Below are positions 23,442 to 34,569 of a DNA stretch of 64,000 nt, piece after piece. Numbering within the stretch: position 1 is the stretch's first letter; each line of letters opens with the position of its first letter. A model generated the notes under the pieces. It was not told the origin of the DNA and ran no database searches. It was given only the letters and a program-made list of their open reading frames with translations. The stretch spans positions 248,001 to 312,000 of the forward strand of contig JAPZLL010000023.1 in the NCBI GenBank assembly GCA_036250225.1, read 5' to 3'. Origin of the DNA: Cercophora sp. LCS_1 (Eukaryota > Ascomycota > Sordariomycetes > Sordariales > Lasiosphaeriaceae). The translations under genes and the position numbers were made by a program.

Positions 23442-26400
23442 ATGGCATCGTATAAGTTTGGGTCGGCCCCTAGTCGGTCAGGTGACGCTAGAACACGAGA
23501 CCCAAGGACGTTGGCCGACACTTCGAGGGTAGACATCGATTCGACTTGGAGGACGAGCAAGGCTACTGGGGCAAACCGTCAACCGGGCCGGACCATTCCG
23601 CAAGCAAAGACAACTAGCAGGCTCCCGCAGACCTCGCACTCTCGACGACCGTCAGCGGGCGACACCGAGCCATTCCGGCTTCAACATCAACCACAGTCTT
23701 GGGATTCAACCACCAGCTCAAACTTGGGATCATCGGGAAGATATGCCGGGGTTCCTTCGGGGTCTATAACGAGTAAACTGCCGGGCTCCACAACAAAACC
23801 ACGAAGCGTTCTCCGCCGGAAGCAGTCAGGCCTGTCGCAAGACATGAGCGGCCAGCATCTCGATTTTCAACATGAAACGAAACGAACGAGCTCGTTGCTC
23901 TCAAACGCGCGCTCCCAGACACCCCAGGACTCATTTGCTGGCTTTCATTTTGACCGCGATCTGACACAGAGTCCAATGGAGATTAGGGTTGCGCACCAGG
24001 TCGAGGTTGCCAAGACCACAGCCCATACGGTGACGATATACCCAGAGCTAGACAGGTATCGAGAGATGCAAACCTCGGAAACGACGGACGGTGCCGGTCC
24101 CGATGTGCCGTATCGGCTCGCAACCCACGACCTCCCACCACCCACGCCCTTGTTTTCTGGAACGAGCAGTCAAATTAGTGGCTTCAGCGGCAGCCCATCA
24201 ACGCGCTTCTCAGGGTCGCCAGGCCCTGGTCCATACAGCCGAGACACCACGCCCACCTCGATCTCGTCGCAATCTCCGGGCCTCGTGGCTCCAATGCGCA
24301 TCCCCGCAAACGGCGGCCGAATAAGACAACACGATTCGGCCTTGACACGGCCACCGGTTACCCGACGAAGAGCCGACAGCATATCAAACGAGGCGGGCTC
24401 TGTAAGCGCCGGCGTCGATCCGCAGGGCCTCGCTGCCGTCAGGGAATCATCACTGTCGTCTTCATCTAACTCAACGGTGCGGGATGGGGACCGGCGGGAC
24501 AAGAAGAAGAAGAAGAGGTTGTCGCCACTGCCGCCCAGCCCTCCACCCCGGAAGTCATCGCACAAGCTCACCAAAAGCCGAGATGAGGGGACATCTCCTT
24601 CCAAGTCGTCCCGTGAGCCTGCCCAACCATTGATGGCATCGCCGTCACGACACAAAGCCACCTCATCTTCTGCCTCCCGCTCAAACCAGCCTGTCCAACC
24701 AGCTGCATCCAAGCCGGTCCCGCCGGCTCGGCCCAGCAGAGATGGCACCCCAGACCTTCAGTCCCATTTGGGGCGGGTCATACCCGTCATCCAGAGCAAC
24801 CTCTCTTCAACCTCGTTGCCTGATAGACGGCAGAGCAGTCTCATAGCCTCTGCCCCTATCGGCCGCCCCATCTTTTCGTCGCCAACGCCGGAGCAGCAGC
24901 CTCGTCCTCTCCGTCGATCCACCGATAGGGAAACAGCACAGATGCACAAGCGCGCCGGATCTGCTGAAGTTAAAGGAGCACCCAAGCCAGAGTCCGGAAG
25001 AGCCATCCGAACTCCCAGTCCCAGCGTATCGGCCTTTAAGAATCGGTTCCCTCTCTTCGGACGACGCACCAAGACGGCTCCCGAAGCCATTCCCCAGGAG
25101 AAGAAGGACAAGTCGACGCGCAAAGGGCCTGCGGCTGGAACTGGCCACGAGGGCTACGGGCGGCTTGGGTCTGTCCGCCGCAAGAGCAGCTCTGCCGGAA
25201 TTACCGCCCGCAACATTCCCGGGACCATGTCATCGCAAGAAAGCCTTGGGAGCAGCCAATCCTACGATCCCTTTTTCGCAGACCGGATGGCACCAGTCAT
25301 TATCGCAGGCGGTGAAGTGGTCGAGAACATGAACGCGGGCTCGGAGCTTACTCGGGCCGAGAGCAGTCAAAGTGTCGCCTTCAGGAGGCCCAGCGTTGAG
25401 TCCAAAGAGGGCTCTCGAGTGTCGCTGTCATCCCGCGAAGAGGCCCGATACACATTGTGGCCCTCGCCCTTCCCGCGCGGCTCGGTTCAGTCGGCTTCAA
25501 TCAATTCCCGCCGTCCCTCTGACAGCAGCGACTCCGAGGCACTCGCCATGAAATCGACCCTCGCTCTGAGAAGATCCATGCAGCGCCTCCAGGCTGGGGA
25601 TCTAGAGGCACCGAGAATCCCGAAGCCGATCATCACAGAAACCCAGGCTCAACCGCCTTTACTCACGAGCCGCGATACCAGCGTCATGTCGGAAGACTCT
25701 GCATTTGAAGGTCCATCCGAAGCTCCCCGCGCCGTGAAAACAGACAGTCTCCTTCAAAGTTCTGGCCCCAAGAAGTTGCTGAGAAGGGCTCGCTCACCCA
25801 TGAAGTGGAACTTCTTCAGCCGGTCCCACAGCCAGCCCGCTGTCGAAGCGAAGAAGGATACATCCAAGACAGTGGCTGCTACGGTCAAGGTCGTCAAGAC
25901 CAAGCCCATCGCGTTCTACACAATGATGGATTCGTCTGAGCAGGAAGATGGCGAATCACCAGACCTGGAGGAAGTGTATCGTGAAGCGAGAAGTTTGGTT
26001 ACACCACCACCCGATGTCCGTCCCCCGAGCGTTGAAAACAAGAGGTCATCCGCCACACGGGAGTCGGCGCGTCGGGAATCCGGTGTGTTCAATGCACTGG
26101 GAAAAACCCGACCGTCTGTCGCGGCGTCGCGAACTCTTACCGCGCCAGCAAAGCTCCCAATGTTGTCAACTAGGACACCGGCATCAAATCCGACCAATCC
26201 ATTTGATTCTCAACAATCTGCTCGTCAGCCCTCGGGCCGGCCAAGCAGACTGCCACAGGTTGGTCGGATCCCAAAGGTAGTGAGCGCGAGAGCAGAGCAA
26301 ACCTCGCCCAAGAGCTTCTCACGGCCATTTCACCGACTCAGCGTCCAAGGCTTACCGCCAAGTGCAAAGCGTGAGGATTCTAGTTTCGTTGCAAAGGGTC

Positions 26401-28049
26401 CGTCGCCAACAAAGCCGTCCACCCCAGAGCTCACCCAAGACGAATCGGCGACGACAAGCGGAACCAACGTCTCGACGATCCATAGCGCTACCCAGGAGCC
26501 CCTCTTGCTGGATCCCCCTCAAGCCCTCTCGGAGTTTCTCTCCTTTTCCCCGCGGAAAAACTCGCAGTGCACAACGACGTCGTCGAGCAGTTCGGGATGC
26601 ATGCTTACGTATGCTGACGCCACAGCCGTTATCCCGCCGCCCAACGCTCCCTTGGCCGAGGATGAGATTTGGGACGAATACAACGATCTCCTCGGCGACG
26701 AGACGGTGAGGCTGCCGCCCATAGATGCAGGCTCTGCGATGAAGCCATCGCCCCTCCATGTGCGCAAAGCCTCGGAAAAGGATATTGAACCACCCTTGGA
26801 GTCGCCAACTCTGCTCTTCCCTCCGCTGCAAAGCATGGTTCAAATTATGAAGGGACACCCCGCGTCGAGCGTCTATAGCTGCGACATGGTCGAGGAAGTC
26901 AAGCAAGCTCTGGACAACGGTGTTGAAGCTTCGGTGGACACTTCGGGTCCCGTCACTGAAGCCCCCAAGCCTCGGCGAGAAAGCAATGCGTCGGTCCGCC
27001 AGACTCGATACTCGAGTTCAAGCGGGAGCAGCCTGGGCTCGGAGAACAGCTCGCCGCAGTCCCAAGTTAACCTACGTGTGGGTTCGATGACAGTCAGCAA
27101 GTGGCTCACGTTCGGACATGTATTGTTTAGCCCTGTGCGCGACGAGCTCATTGCCGAGGTTGGTTCTCTCAAGCGCCCTTCCATCCTCGTTGTCGACGGC
27201 CTTGGAAACGACGACTGGTCGTTCTATGCCGCAGAGACATACCCCGCCGCCACTTTCTTCAACTTGTCTCCGAGGGCTCCTCTCCCGGCGGAGCAGAGAA
27301 ACGCGTCCACGATCCCGCTGAGCCCACCCAACCACCACCAAATCCAGTACAACTCTCACAGCGACAAGTTCCCGTTTGGTGCTCAGAGCTTTACGGCGGT
27401 CGTATTCCGCTTCCCGGCAGCTGGCCCTGAAGTGCAGTACCGGAACATCGTCTCAGAGGCTCGCCGGGTGCTCAAGCCGGGTGGGTATATGGAGCTTTCC
27501 ATTCTCGACGTGGACATGAAGAACATGGGCAACAGGGGACGCCGGGCTGTCCGTCGTCTCAAGGAACGTATTCACAGCAAAGCACCCGATACCTACCTCG
27601 GCTCCACATCTGACCTCATGCTTCGTCTGCTTGGAAGGAAGGGTTTCACCGACATCAAGACCTGCAAGGTCGGTGTCCCCGTGGCCAACCCCATCGCAAA
27701 GACACCAAGCAACGACTCAAGCACTGGCAAGAGGACCTCCACCGAGTCTGGTCGTGCAAGGCCAACCAGCAAGACACCCAAGGACAACCGAAGCCTCCCA
27801 GAAATGATCAACGACGAGAGCCCGGTGGCGGATGAAAGCATCACCAAGATGGTTGCCAAAGTCGGACGATGGTGGTACACCCGCTGCTACGAGAACGCCG
27901 CAACACAGACTCCCCTTTCGAGCTCGCGCGGTAGTTTGTGGGGCGACAAACAGCTGCAAAGCGAGTGCGAAGAATGGAACACGAGACTCAACCTAATGGT
28001 TTGCCATGCGCGGGCCCCTGATTCCCGAGCTCGCGTGGCAAGCATCTAA
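23442..28049 (+). CDS. 1535-residue protein with C-terminal methyltransferase-like domain
   Basis: A single exon starts at the first ATG of the frame (MASYKFGSAPSRSG). Residues 1-1050 are Ser/Pro/Arg-rich and look disordered, with a basic KKKKKR run near residue 350 and many SP/TP sites. A short conserved block, IWDEYNDLLGDE, lies near residue 1077. Residues about 1215-1420 resemble a class I SAM-dependent methyltransferase: a strand-turn (SILVVDGLGNDDW) where motif I belongs, FPFGAQSFTAVVFRFP in the position of the motif II strand, and EARRVLKPGGYMELSILDVD, which is the usual post-motif signature. The glycine motif is degenerate. The family methylates small molecules or proteins; no substrate can be named. 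A C-terminal tail (MVAKVGRWWYTRCYE) ends the protein. No membrane segment is seen. Confidence 0.86.
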   Translation: MASYKFGSAPSRSGDARTRDPRTLADTSRVDIDSTWRTSKATGANRQPGRTIPQAKTTSRLPQTSHSRRPSAGDTEPFRLQHQPQSWDSTTSSNLGSSGRYAGVPSGSITSKLPGSTTKPRSVLRRKQSGLSQDMSGQHLDFQHETKRTSSLLSNARSQTPQDSFAGFHFDRDLTQSPMEIRVAHQVEVAKTTAHTVTIYPELDRYREMQTSETTDGAGPDVPYRLATHDLPPPTPLFSGTSSQISGFSGSPSTRFSGSPGPGPYSRDTTPTSISSQSPGLVAPMRIPANGGRIRQHDSALTRPPVTRRRADSISNEAGSVSAGVDPQGLAAVRESSLSSSSNSTVRDGDRRDKKKKKRLSPLPPSPPPRKSSHKLTKSRDEGTSPSKSSREPAQPLMASPSRHKATSSSASRSNQPVQPAASKPVPPARPSRDGTPDLQSHLGRVIPVIQSNLSSTSLPDRRQSSLIASAPIGRPIFSSPTPEQQPRPLRRSTDRETAQMHKRAGSAEVKGAPKPESGRAIRTPSPSVSAFKNRFPLFGRRTKTAPEAIPQEKKDKSTRKGPAAGTGHEGYGRLGSVRRKSSSAGITARNIPGTMSSQESLGSSQSYDPFFADRMAPVIIAGGEVVENMNAGSELTRAESSQSVAFRRPSVESKEGSRVSLSSREEARYTLWPSPFPRGSVQSASINSRRPSDSSDSEALAMKSTLALRRSMQRLQAGDLEAPRIPKPIITETQAQPPLLTSRDTSVMSEDSAFEGPSEAPRAVKTDSLLQSSGPKKLLRRARSPMKWNFFSRSHSQPAVEAKKDTSKTVAATVKVVKTKPIAFYTMMDSSEQEDGESPDLEEVYREARSLVTPPPDVRPPSVENKRSSATRESARRESGVFNALGKTRPSVAASRTLTAPAKLPMLSTRTPASNPTNPFDSQQSARQPSGRPSRLPQVGRIPKVVSARAEQTSPKSFSRPFHRLSVQGLPPSAKREDSSFVAKGPSPTKPSTPELTQDESATTSGTNVSTIHSATQEPLLLDPPQALSEFLSFSPRKNSQCTTTSSSSSGCMLTYADATAVIPPPNAPLAEDEIWDEYNDLLGDETVRLPPIDAGSAMKPSPLHVRKASEKDIEPPLESPTLLFPPLQSMVQIMKGHPASSVYSCDMVEEVKQALDNGVEASVDTSGPVTEAPKPRRESNASVRQTRYSSSSGSSLGSENSSPQSQVNLRVGSMTVSKWLTFGHVLFSPVRDELIAEVGSLKRPSILVVDGLGNDDWSFYAAETYPAATFFNLSPRAPLPAEQRNASTIPLSPPNHHQIQYNSHSDKFPFGAQSFTAVVFRFPAAGPEVQYRNIVSEARRVLKPGGYMELSILDVDMKNMGNRGRRAVRRLKERIHSKAPDTYLGSTSDLMLRLLGRKGFTDIKTCKVGVPVANPIAKTPSNDSSTGKRTSTESGRARPTSKTPKDNRSLPEMINDESPVADESITKMVAKVGRWWYTRCYENAATQTPLSSSRGSLWGDKQLQSECEEWNTRLNLMVCHARAPDSRARVASI

Positions 28050-28850
28050 TCTCCCCATACTTCTTCGACGTCTCCATTTATATTTCTTTCGTTTCCTTCT
28101 TACATTGGTCAAGAGGAATGCCAATTCTCCAGTACAAGCACAAGAACAAGAGGCGCGAGCCCCAACCTATTTTCCCAGCTATTATCAGGTCGCATCAAAC
28201 ATCAAGAGCAGCAATGCGATGATCGGTCAAAACAGCACGACATCGGAACTAGACCCTTTTGCTTCGACATCACCCAATCGACAGGAGCGAAGAGGGTCCG
28301 GATTTTTTTTTTTTCACCCTATATATCTACTCTTTTAATACCTCACAACCGGGGTCTCTTGTCAGACCTGTGTTGCTACGTAATGGTGCCATGCCCCTCT
28401 TCGGAGAGACATAAATGGGAGGAAGAACTACAATGAGGGAGAGTGGCGGATCTATTTCAGGGATGTGTCATGGAAGGACGACGATATGAGCGCGAGCAAG
28501 CCCTACTGGTTGGGATTTGAAGCACGATGGGAAACATGAACATGCTTGGACACGCTAGGACTGGGAACTAGGATTGAAGAGGACGACGATGGTGGGATCT
28601 AAGGACGGTGTTTGACATGATTTTTTTTTTTTTCAATTTCTTGGCGGCGCCGGTTTTTAAGCATGAAGAGATACCCCATTCTTTAGTCTAGCGGTAATAA
28701 CAGCGAACACGGATAGCAAATATGATCAAAATGACATATATACTCCGTACAACGTTGAGGGATTATAATCATGAGCCTACCTATCTATTATATGGTTACC
28801 AACCCGTCTTATCCAGCGCCTATCCAAAGACAGTATATCACGTTTCAAAT
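28050..28850. other. Convergent 3' flanks
   Basis: About 800 bp between two genes that converge (stop codons at 28049 and 28851). It holds T-rich runs (28305-28315, 28620-28633) and no open frame worth calling; both 3'UTRs are expected here. Confidence 0.5.
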
Positions 28851-30024
28851 CTAAACAGTCCCATCCCCATCACTCGTCAACTCACCACTCTTCTTCCCCT
28901 TCTCTTCCACCACCCTCTTGCCATCCATCATCTCCCCGAAAAAGACACTCGGATGGAAAACATTCAGCACAAAACACGCAACCACAATCATGACGCCCTC
29001 AAACCCAATAAACAAATCCTGCCTCTTCATCAACGGGCCATCCCACCCCTCGCTCAGCTCGGCAACGCGATACACGCTCCGCCAAAAGATGCAAATGGTC
29101 GCGAGCGCCAAGGCAACCAACAAACCCTTGAACCCAAAGCTGCCGCGGAGCTTGACGAGATCCTCGCTCTGATCGAATGCCTCAGTACCGAGACGACGGC
29201 GTCTCCGGAGGACGTTGAGGCCGAAGTCGATGGACACGGCCATGAAGATGAGGAGCGTCAGGACTTGGAAGGAGAGGCCTGCTATCATGATGTTGTCGCC
29301 TGTTTTTGTTCTAATTTTTTTTTTGGTTTGTCAGTTTCTTGCAACAAAAACAAAATAAAGGGGACGAAAAACGGGGTGGTGGGTGGAGAAATGAAAAAAA
29401 AAAAAAAAAAAAAAACCAAAAAAAAAACATACGATTTATCATTCTGCGAAGCAATGGATGCCATCGCTCCACCCGCCGCCTGCAAAACAAGAGACACAAC
29501 ATCGCAGGGGATGAAGAAGCGGGTGTACGTCTCGGGGGCGATACGTGAGTTTTCGGCGCCAAAAGCGTAGACGATTCGTCGGAGGCAGAGGTACACGCCG
29601 CCGGCCAAGAAGGCAGGGCCGATGGTCAGACAGCAGATTTGCATGAGGAAGCCATCTGCGGAGCACGGGCAGGCACGTTAGCGGGGAGGGTAGGTGGTTG
29701 AATTTGGTTGCGGGGAGGGGACGCACTCTCATCCCAGCGATTGTTATAGCTCATCACTCGACCGGCGTAGCCCAGGATCTCAAGGATGATGCCGGCGAGG
29801 AAAGTAAGTGTGAAGACCAACCCGCGACGAGTCACGACGTACGTCCCGATGAAGCCGAGTAGGGAGGCGCCAAAGAGGGCGATGAAAGTCGCGTTGGCCG
29901 CGAGACTGAGTTCGTAGCCGTAAAAGGAGCCGATGTCTGCGCAGAGCCCATCCTTGGGGTTTTGGTAGCAGAACTCCTGCCAGCCCTTGTAACCATCTGG
30001 GGGAGGTGGGATCGAGGGGTCCAT
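28851..30024 (-). CDS. RTA1-like seven-transmembrane protein
   Basis: Three exons (30024-29727, 29655-29433, 29310-28851) join to 326 residues. Intron 1 is 71 nt (GTGCGT...CGCAG, branch GCTAACG). Intron 2 is 122 nt (GTATGT...TTAG, branch CTGAC) and contains long T runs. Both junctions keep frame and restore WDE-NGFLMQI and QNDKS-TKTGDNIMIAGL, which fit the family. Hydrophobic segments include ATFIALFGASLLGFIGTYV, FTLTFLAGIILEILGYAGRV, GPAFLAGGVYLCLRRIVY, CDVVSLVLQAAGGAMAS, IMIAGLSFQVLTLLIFMAVS, FKGLLVALALATICIFW and GVMIVVACFVLNVFHPS, consistent with seven passes. RTA1-family proteins are fungal plasma-membrane or organelle proteins linked to resistance to lipid-active compounds and to lipid movement; the exact substrate is unknown. 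Confidence 0.93.
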
Positions 30025-31026
30025 GATGTGTGGTGGAATGGGCCGAGAACCGGAAGAAAAACGAGTGGAGGGGGTTCAAAGTTGCTTTTTGGTGATGTTT
30101 ACTCTACCGAAGCCATACGCAAAAGACAGGGAACTGTCTGGGATCTTATATCCATGGCTTCCGAAAACCTGGGGTCAGAACGGAGACAGGTGTGGGCCGC
30201 CTCTGCTGTCTGTTTTCCCAAAAGTTCCAACTTGGAGCCATGGATCCGACCAGACCGACGACCCCTGACTTGGCTTTGCATGAGGCTCCCGCATGGGGGC
30301 CGGCGGCGTGTCGAATTTCATACGCGGTGGCTATGTCAAGCCGCAGGAGCGGGACTGTTGTCAATCCGTCAGCCCGGCTCCGTTCCGGGTCGGATCCGAT
30401 TTTTGATGATCCACAACTCCCAGTCTCTGACCTAGGTAGGTCGTTGACCCGAAGAACCATGAGGACCTCAACGACAACACGTCTAAAGGCCAGAACTGAA
30501 AGGACTTCATGATGGCCTTGAATGCGAATCCCGATCATGCTGGCGTAGATTCTTGTGCCGCTGAGTCCGAGTTGAGATCCCCCGAAGCACAGTCCTTTCC
30601 CGTCCCAACAACGCGACGACTTTTTCAGCCATTGCTGACGTACTGCGACCCTGGCCGCCGTTGTCGCCAGAACATCAAGCGCATCAGTTGGGCGTCGTCA
30701 TCCTATGCGAGCGGGCGCATCTGCGCCAACGCAGTGTCCTGTGGTTCAAGCCTAAGCCTCATCCAATGTGCGATTGCGGAGAGCGACGCGTCTCGCTTCG
30801 GATAATCCTTGGGCTTGGCAACCGTAGGGCTGGACCAACGTCTGAAGAAGCTGGCCCTCTCGGCCAAGCGGTGCAAAGACAGCCCGTCCACAGCCTGTCT
30901 CGGAACAATGCCCTCTCGCAAGGGTTTCCAGCACGGGCAGGGTTGTGCAAATCAACAACACACATCTGGAAATCTGCAAAACCAAATCATGGCCAAAAAA
31001 GTACATTCATAACCCAATTGTGACCG
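30025..31026. other. Intergenic: promoter of the RTA1-like gene and 3' flank of the Gpi2 gene
   Basis: About 1.0 kb. The RTA1 gene and the Gpi2 gene both read left, so the left part carries the RTA1 promoter. Short overlapping open frames only. Confidence 0.45.
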
Positions 31027-32704
31027 TCATTCATCATCCCAGTGCCTCCGACTCACAATGAGGGGACGTGCCGGATCCCACGGCCCATATATCTCGTTTT
31101 TGTACTTTTGCAGCCCGATCAACCACCAGCTGCAACCACCCATTGCTAGGGCTGAAATCAAACATCCCACCACCATCCCAATCAGCCCCTTCTTCCAAGG
31201 CAGACCCCGCTGCTCGTCCTTGTCTCCCAGTATCATGCCCACACCGCCTCCGGCGCCTAGGACCAAAAACGCCGTCAGCACCATGTGGTATTGCCAGCTG
31301 CGGTGTCGTGCATAGGAACGAAAGACCGGGAACAACCCGAACACCTCGATGCTGAATAGTGTTAGGCTGAACACCTGCCCGGTTGACGGCAGTCGACTCG
31401 CCAGCACCGTAGACGCCATAAGCGCCGCATTTGTTGATAGCGATGCCACAGGGAACTTCTGGACGCCTACCCAGCTCCCCGAATAATCAAAGAAGAATAT
31501 GTTGATGGCTAGCAGCCAGAACGACATGGCCCATATGCTGTCGGATGATGTAGACCGAGTCAGCGACTTGAGTATAGGCGACATGCCAAGTAATGTAAAG
31601 TAAATGAGGATCGCGGATTTTATGGTGCCTAGCCGTAGCTTCGCTCGTCCCCATCGTGAGGGCGGCGCGCCCCATGGAACCCCGTCATCGTAACCGTCAC
31701 CAGGTCCAAGATGAGTGGCGCTCGTCTGTGATGTTGCGGAATGCACCGAGCTAACCGACCTCGAGGGAGCATGCCCAGGCATCAGCAAGCTGCCGCCGCC
31801 ATTGGCGTCTTTTTGCCCGGCCAACGGCGCTCTCTGTTGTGCCGCTAGCTGTTCATGGGTGAGGTTGACGGTCGAGCTCGCGGCCGACGGCATGTTGGAC
31901 GTGCTCGATATGCTCGCCGTGCTGGCATGGAAGGCCTGGATACCGACCTCGGAATCCTGCCGGCGCGGCGTACGGAACTCCCTGTTTTCTGCGTGGGCAA
32001 CGCCGTTCGCGCTGCCATCTTGGCTCTCTTGGCCAACCCACCAGTCCCACAGCAGCCACCCCATAAAGGTTGCAAAGCTGCCCCAGCCCACGACCGATAC
32101 GGGGCTGACGCGCTCCTGGAAGATGCCGACGAAGCACACGATGAAAATGATGACCGAGCACACGTGCTGTACGATTACAGTCGAGTCGGCTACCAGCGGC
32201 CAAAAGTCGTACGGTTGAACCCGTGGATTTCGCTGTAGGTTCTCGAGAAAAGTTGCTTGGTCGGTGTAGTTATCGGGATCTGTAAAAAAAAAAAAAAAAA
32301 AAAAAAAGGCGTGAGCCATGTCTGCGTCCAAAACAGGATGGGTGTTGCGCACACGATTGTTTCACCCAAAGCAGCTTTTGGAACCGCTTTCGCCTCCTAC
32401 TCCGACTCCGACTCGCATCCTTGCGCCTGTGCCGCGACCGCATCTCGCTCCCGGAGCCATTGCCTGCATCGAAGAGACCGGATCGACGGGGAGGTGACGC
32501 CGACACGAAGGCATCCTCGGGCGCAAGGTGCGAGGGATCTGGGCGGTGCGAATTGAGCACCGGAACGGTCGACGAGCGGATCAAGGTTGGGTGGTGACCG
32601 CCCACATTGCCATTGGTGTTGCTGGTGCCGCCGCTGGTGCCGCCGCGGCCGTCGAGGGTATCGGAGGAGATGGCCGACTGATTAAGACCCGAGGGGGGGG
32701 CCAT
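31027..32704 (-). CDS. GPI2: Gpi2/PIG-C subunit of the GPI-N-acetylglucosaminyltransferase
   Basis: Two exons, 32704-32353 and 32279-31027, encode 534 residues. The 73-nt intron (GTGCGC...TTACAG) is placed so that the junction reads KLLWVKQS-YPDNYTDQATFLEN, the conserved start of the PIG-C domain; its 3' end is a run of 24 T. Then comes PYDFWPLVADSTVIVQHVCS and about eight hydrophobic segments, ending SWWLIGLQKYKNEIYGPWD. A 125-residue Ser/Ala/Gly-rich loop with no membrane segments separates the second and third hydrophobic parts, as in other filamentous fungi. Gpi2 sits in the ER membrane within the complex that transfers GlcNAc to phosphatidylinositol, the first step of GPI-anchor synthesis. 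The N-terminal 100 residues are Ser/Arg-rich and poorly conserved. Confidence 0.95.
32280..32352 (-). other. Gpi2 intron with 24-T polypyrimidine tract
   Basis: The plus strand shows A24 at 32284-32307, that is T24 on the coding strand, directly before the acceptor ACAG. It is therefore a pure homopolymer polypyrimidine tract and makes up a third of the intron. Confidence 0.85.
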
Positions 32705-34569
32705 GGGTGAGAAGAGACTGTTTGTCCGCCATGCACTCGTGTTCGCCGATGTCGCAAGTCGCGGCGCGCGGTAAACGGTGGCGACAGACTCTCATCGGGG
32801 CGAACAGATGGAGGAAAACAAGACAGGATTCAACCGATGGTGCTGGGGAACCCTGGTGGAGATCCAAAACCCACTGATTGGCGCTATCTAAGCTTTAGCC
32901 AATCGGGCGCCGAGGCTTGTCTGTCTGAGATGATTGTCGACATCTCTGGCCGTCTTTGCTCTCGCACTTGCTTATACTGAACAAAAAAGACTGACGTCAC
33001 GAGATATTCTTACTTTCTGCTCTGCGACGGACGAGAAGCCGAAAGTAGGTCTGGACGTGCACGATCTGATTCCAGCGCAAACACCTCTGTCCGTTTCACC
33101 AAGCATCCCGGACTGCCCCACAAAGCTTCATTACTGAAAGCTGCCAACGGTTTTCTTGCCGACATATCTCAAGGTGCAAGTGGATGGGCGCTCGCTTCTA
33201 CTTGACCATGACAATGTGCGTGAGAGCGTAGAATGACAAGACAGGAGCAGCATTCCCAAAAGTGTATGGCGACTCAGCCTCTTCACCATTGTTGCATCAC
33301 CTCATTCTTGAGACGGCCTAGATGGAGCTCGGATCTATCCCTTCATTTGCAAGCTGTGCTCTCGCCCTGTCCGGACATGGTCCCCGGGGCAGACATCGAT
33401 CTTGTTTCCACCCGACCACATGGCTTAGACTGGGCTCCATTTCGCGCGTGGTAGTTCGCGCAGGTTTTGGCGGAACCACGGTCGAACCTTCTGAGGGTCC
33501 GTTGACACTGACAGCCTCCAAGCCGGAGCTTTCTCAACGACGGCGCCCAAGCACAGTTTCCGTCACACGACCCTCGGACGAAAGCTACACAAAACTCCGT
33601 GGATCTTTGGGCTGATCCGTGATCCGGATCTGGCTTCGGGAGCTCCTCGGCCTGTCTGCCGATCAAGCAGCTGCAGGAGGGGATGCAAGGGAAGGGCGGC
33701 GCGACCGGGTAAAACGACCCTTTTCTTCGCCATGTCCACTTTCTCGCTTGATGTTGCTCTTGTAGCTCTTGGCAGGTCAAACCCCACGGTTTCGACTACG
33801 ACTTGTCAGTCGCAGCGCATTGACGGCAACCATCGTCTGGACGACCCCTTCGAAGGGAAGAACAGACGGGGTGAGGTTTCAACGTGATGCGACTAGCGCC
33901 AAAGCCTCATCCCGCGCCGCCTTTGCTCCAGCTGCAACTCGTGTGTCTAGAATCCCCAGCCCGCCCTGCGTTGGATTGGGCCGGCAGTTTTCAGACTGGC
34001 TACCAACCCCGACCCGTGCCAAGTACCCCTCTGGCATAACTTCCCTGATGCTATATAACAAAAAGACAAAAGCCGTCGCTTCTTGCCCGTTGTTGCAGTG
34101 GTCCCGCTTTGGCTGGAGCTCTCGAACCTGTGCCTTTCTGCTGCGTCCTGTCTCCGTCATTCTTTTCTCGCTGCCGTCCCCCTCTTATACCCTTTCCTCT
34201 CTCATCTCTCCCTTTCTATGCATTCCTTGGGGGAACGCGCTGTGAGGACTAGCTGAGAGTCGGCCAGGATTGCCTTTAGCCTGCTGCGTCATCCTAACAA
34301 AGCCATTCGACACTCGAGATTCACAGATATTGCGACCCGTGGCCGCAAAGTGCGGCATATCGTTCGGCCCCATATTATCCGGCCTTGCAGCTTGACTTCC
34401 GCACGACCCGCCCAGCTGGCCAAGCACGACAATCAAGGCTTATAATCTAGCCTGGACCCCTCAACGGATCTCGGTAATCCGAAGATTCTTTAAAGATAGG
34501 GTGTCCGCCCTCGGTCCTGCTGGACAAACCCACCTCAGCCCAAACTTTGCTCTCCTTGGATTAGGCAGG
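32705..34569. promoter_or_regulatory. Divergent intergenic region between Gpi2 and the 34570 membrane-protein gene
   Basis: About 1.9 kb with both promoters. On the rightward side a TATA-like CTATATAA lies at 34051-34058, followed by a CT-rich tract at about 34140-34220, some 350 bp before the ATG at 34570. No supportable gene is present. Confidence 0.45.

Noticed and set aside
28722..29570. 282-residue plus-strand open frame
   Set aside because: Antisense to the spliced RTA1-like gene and crossing its intron; the minus strand encodes conserved membrane segments.
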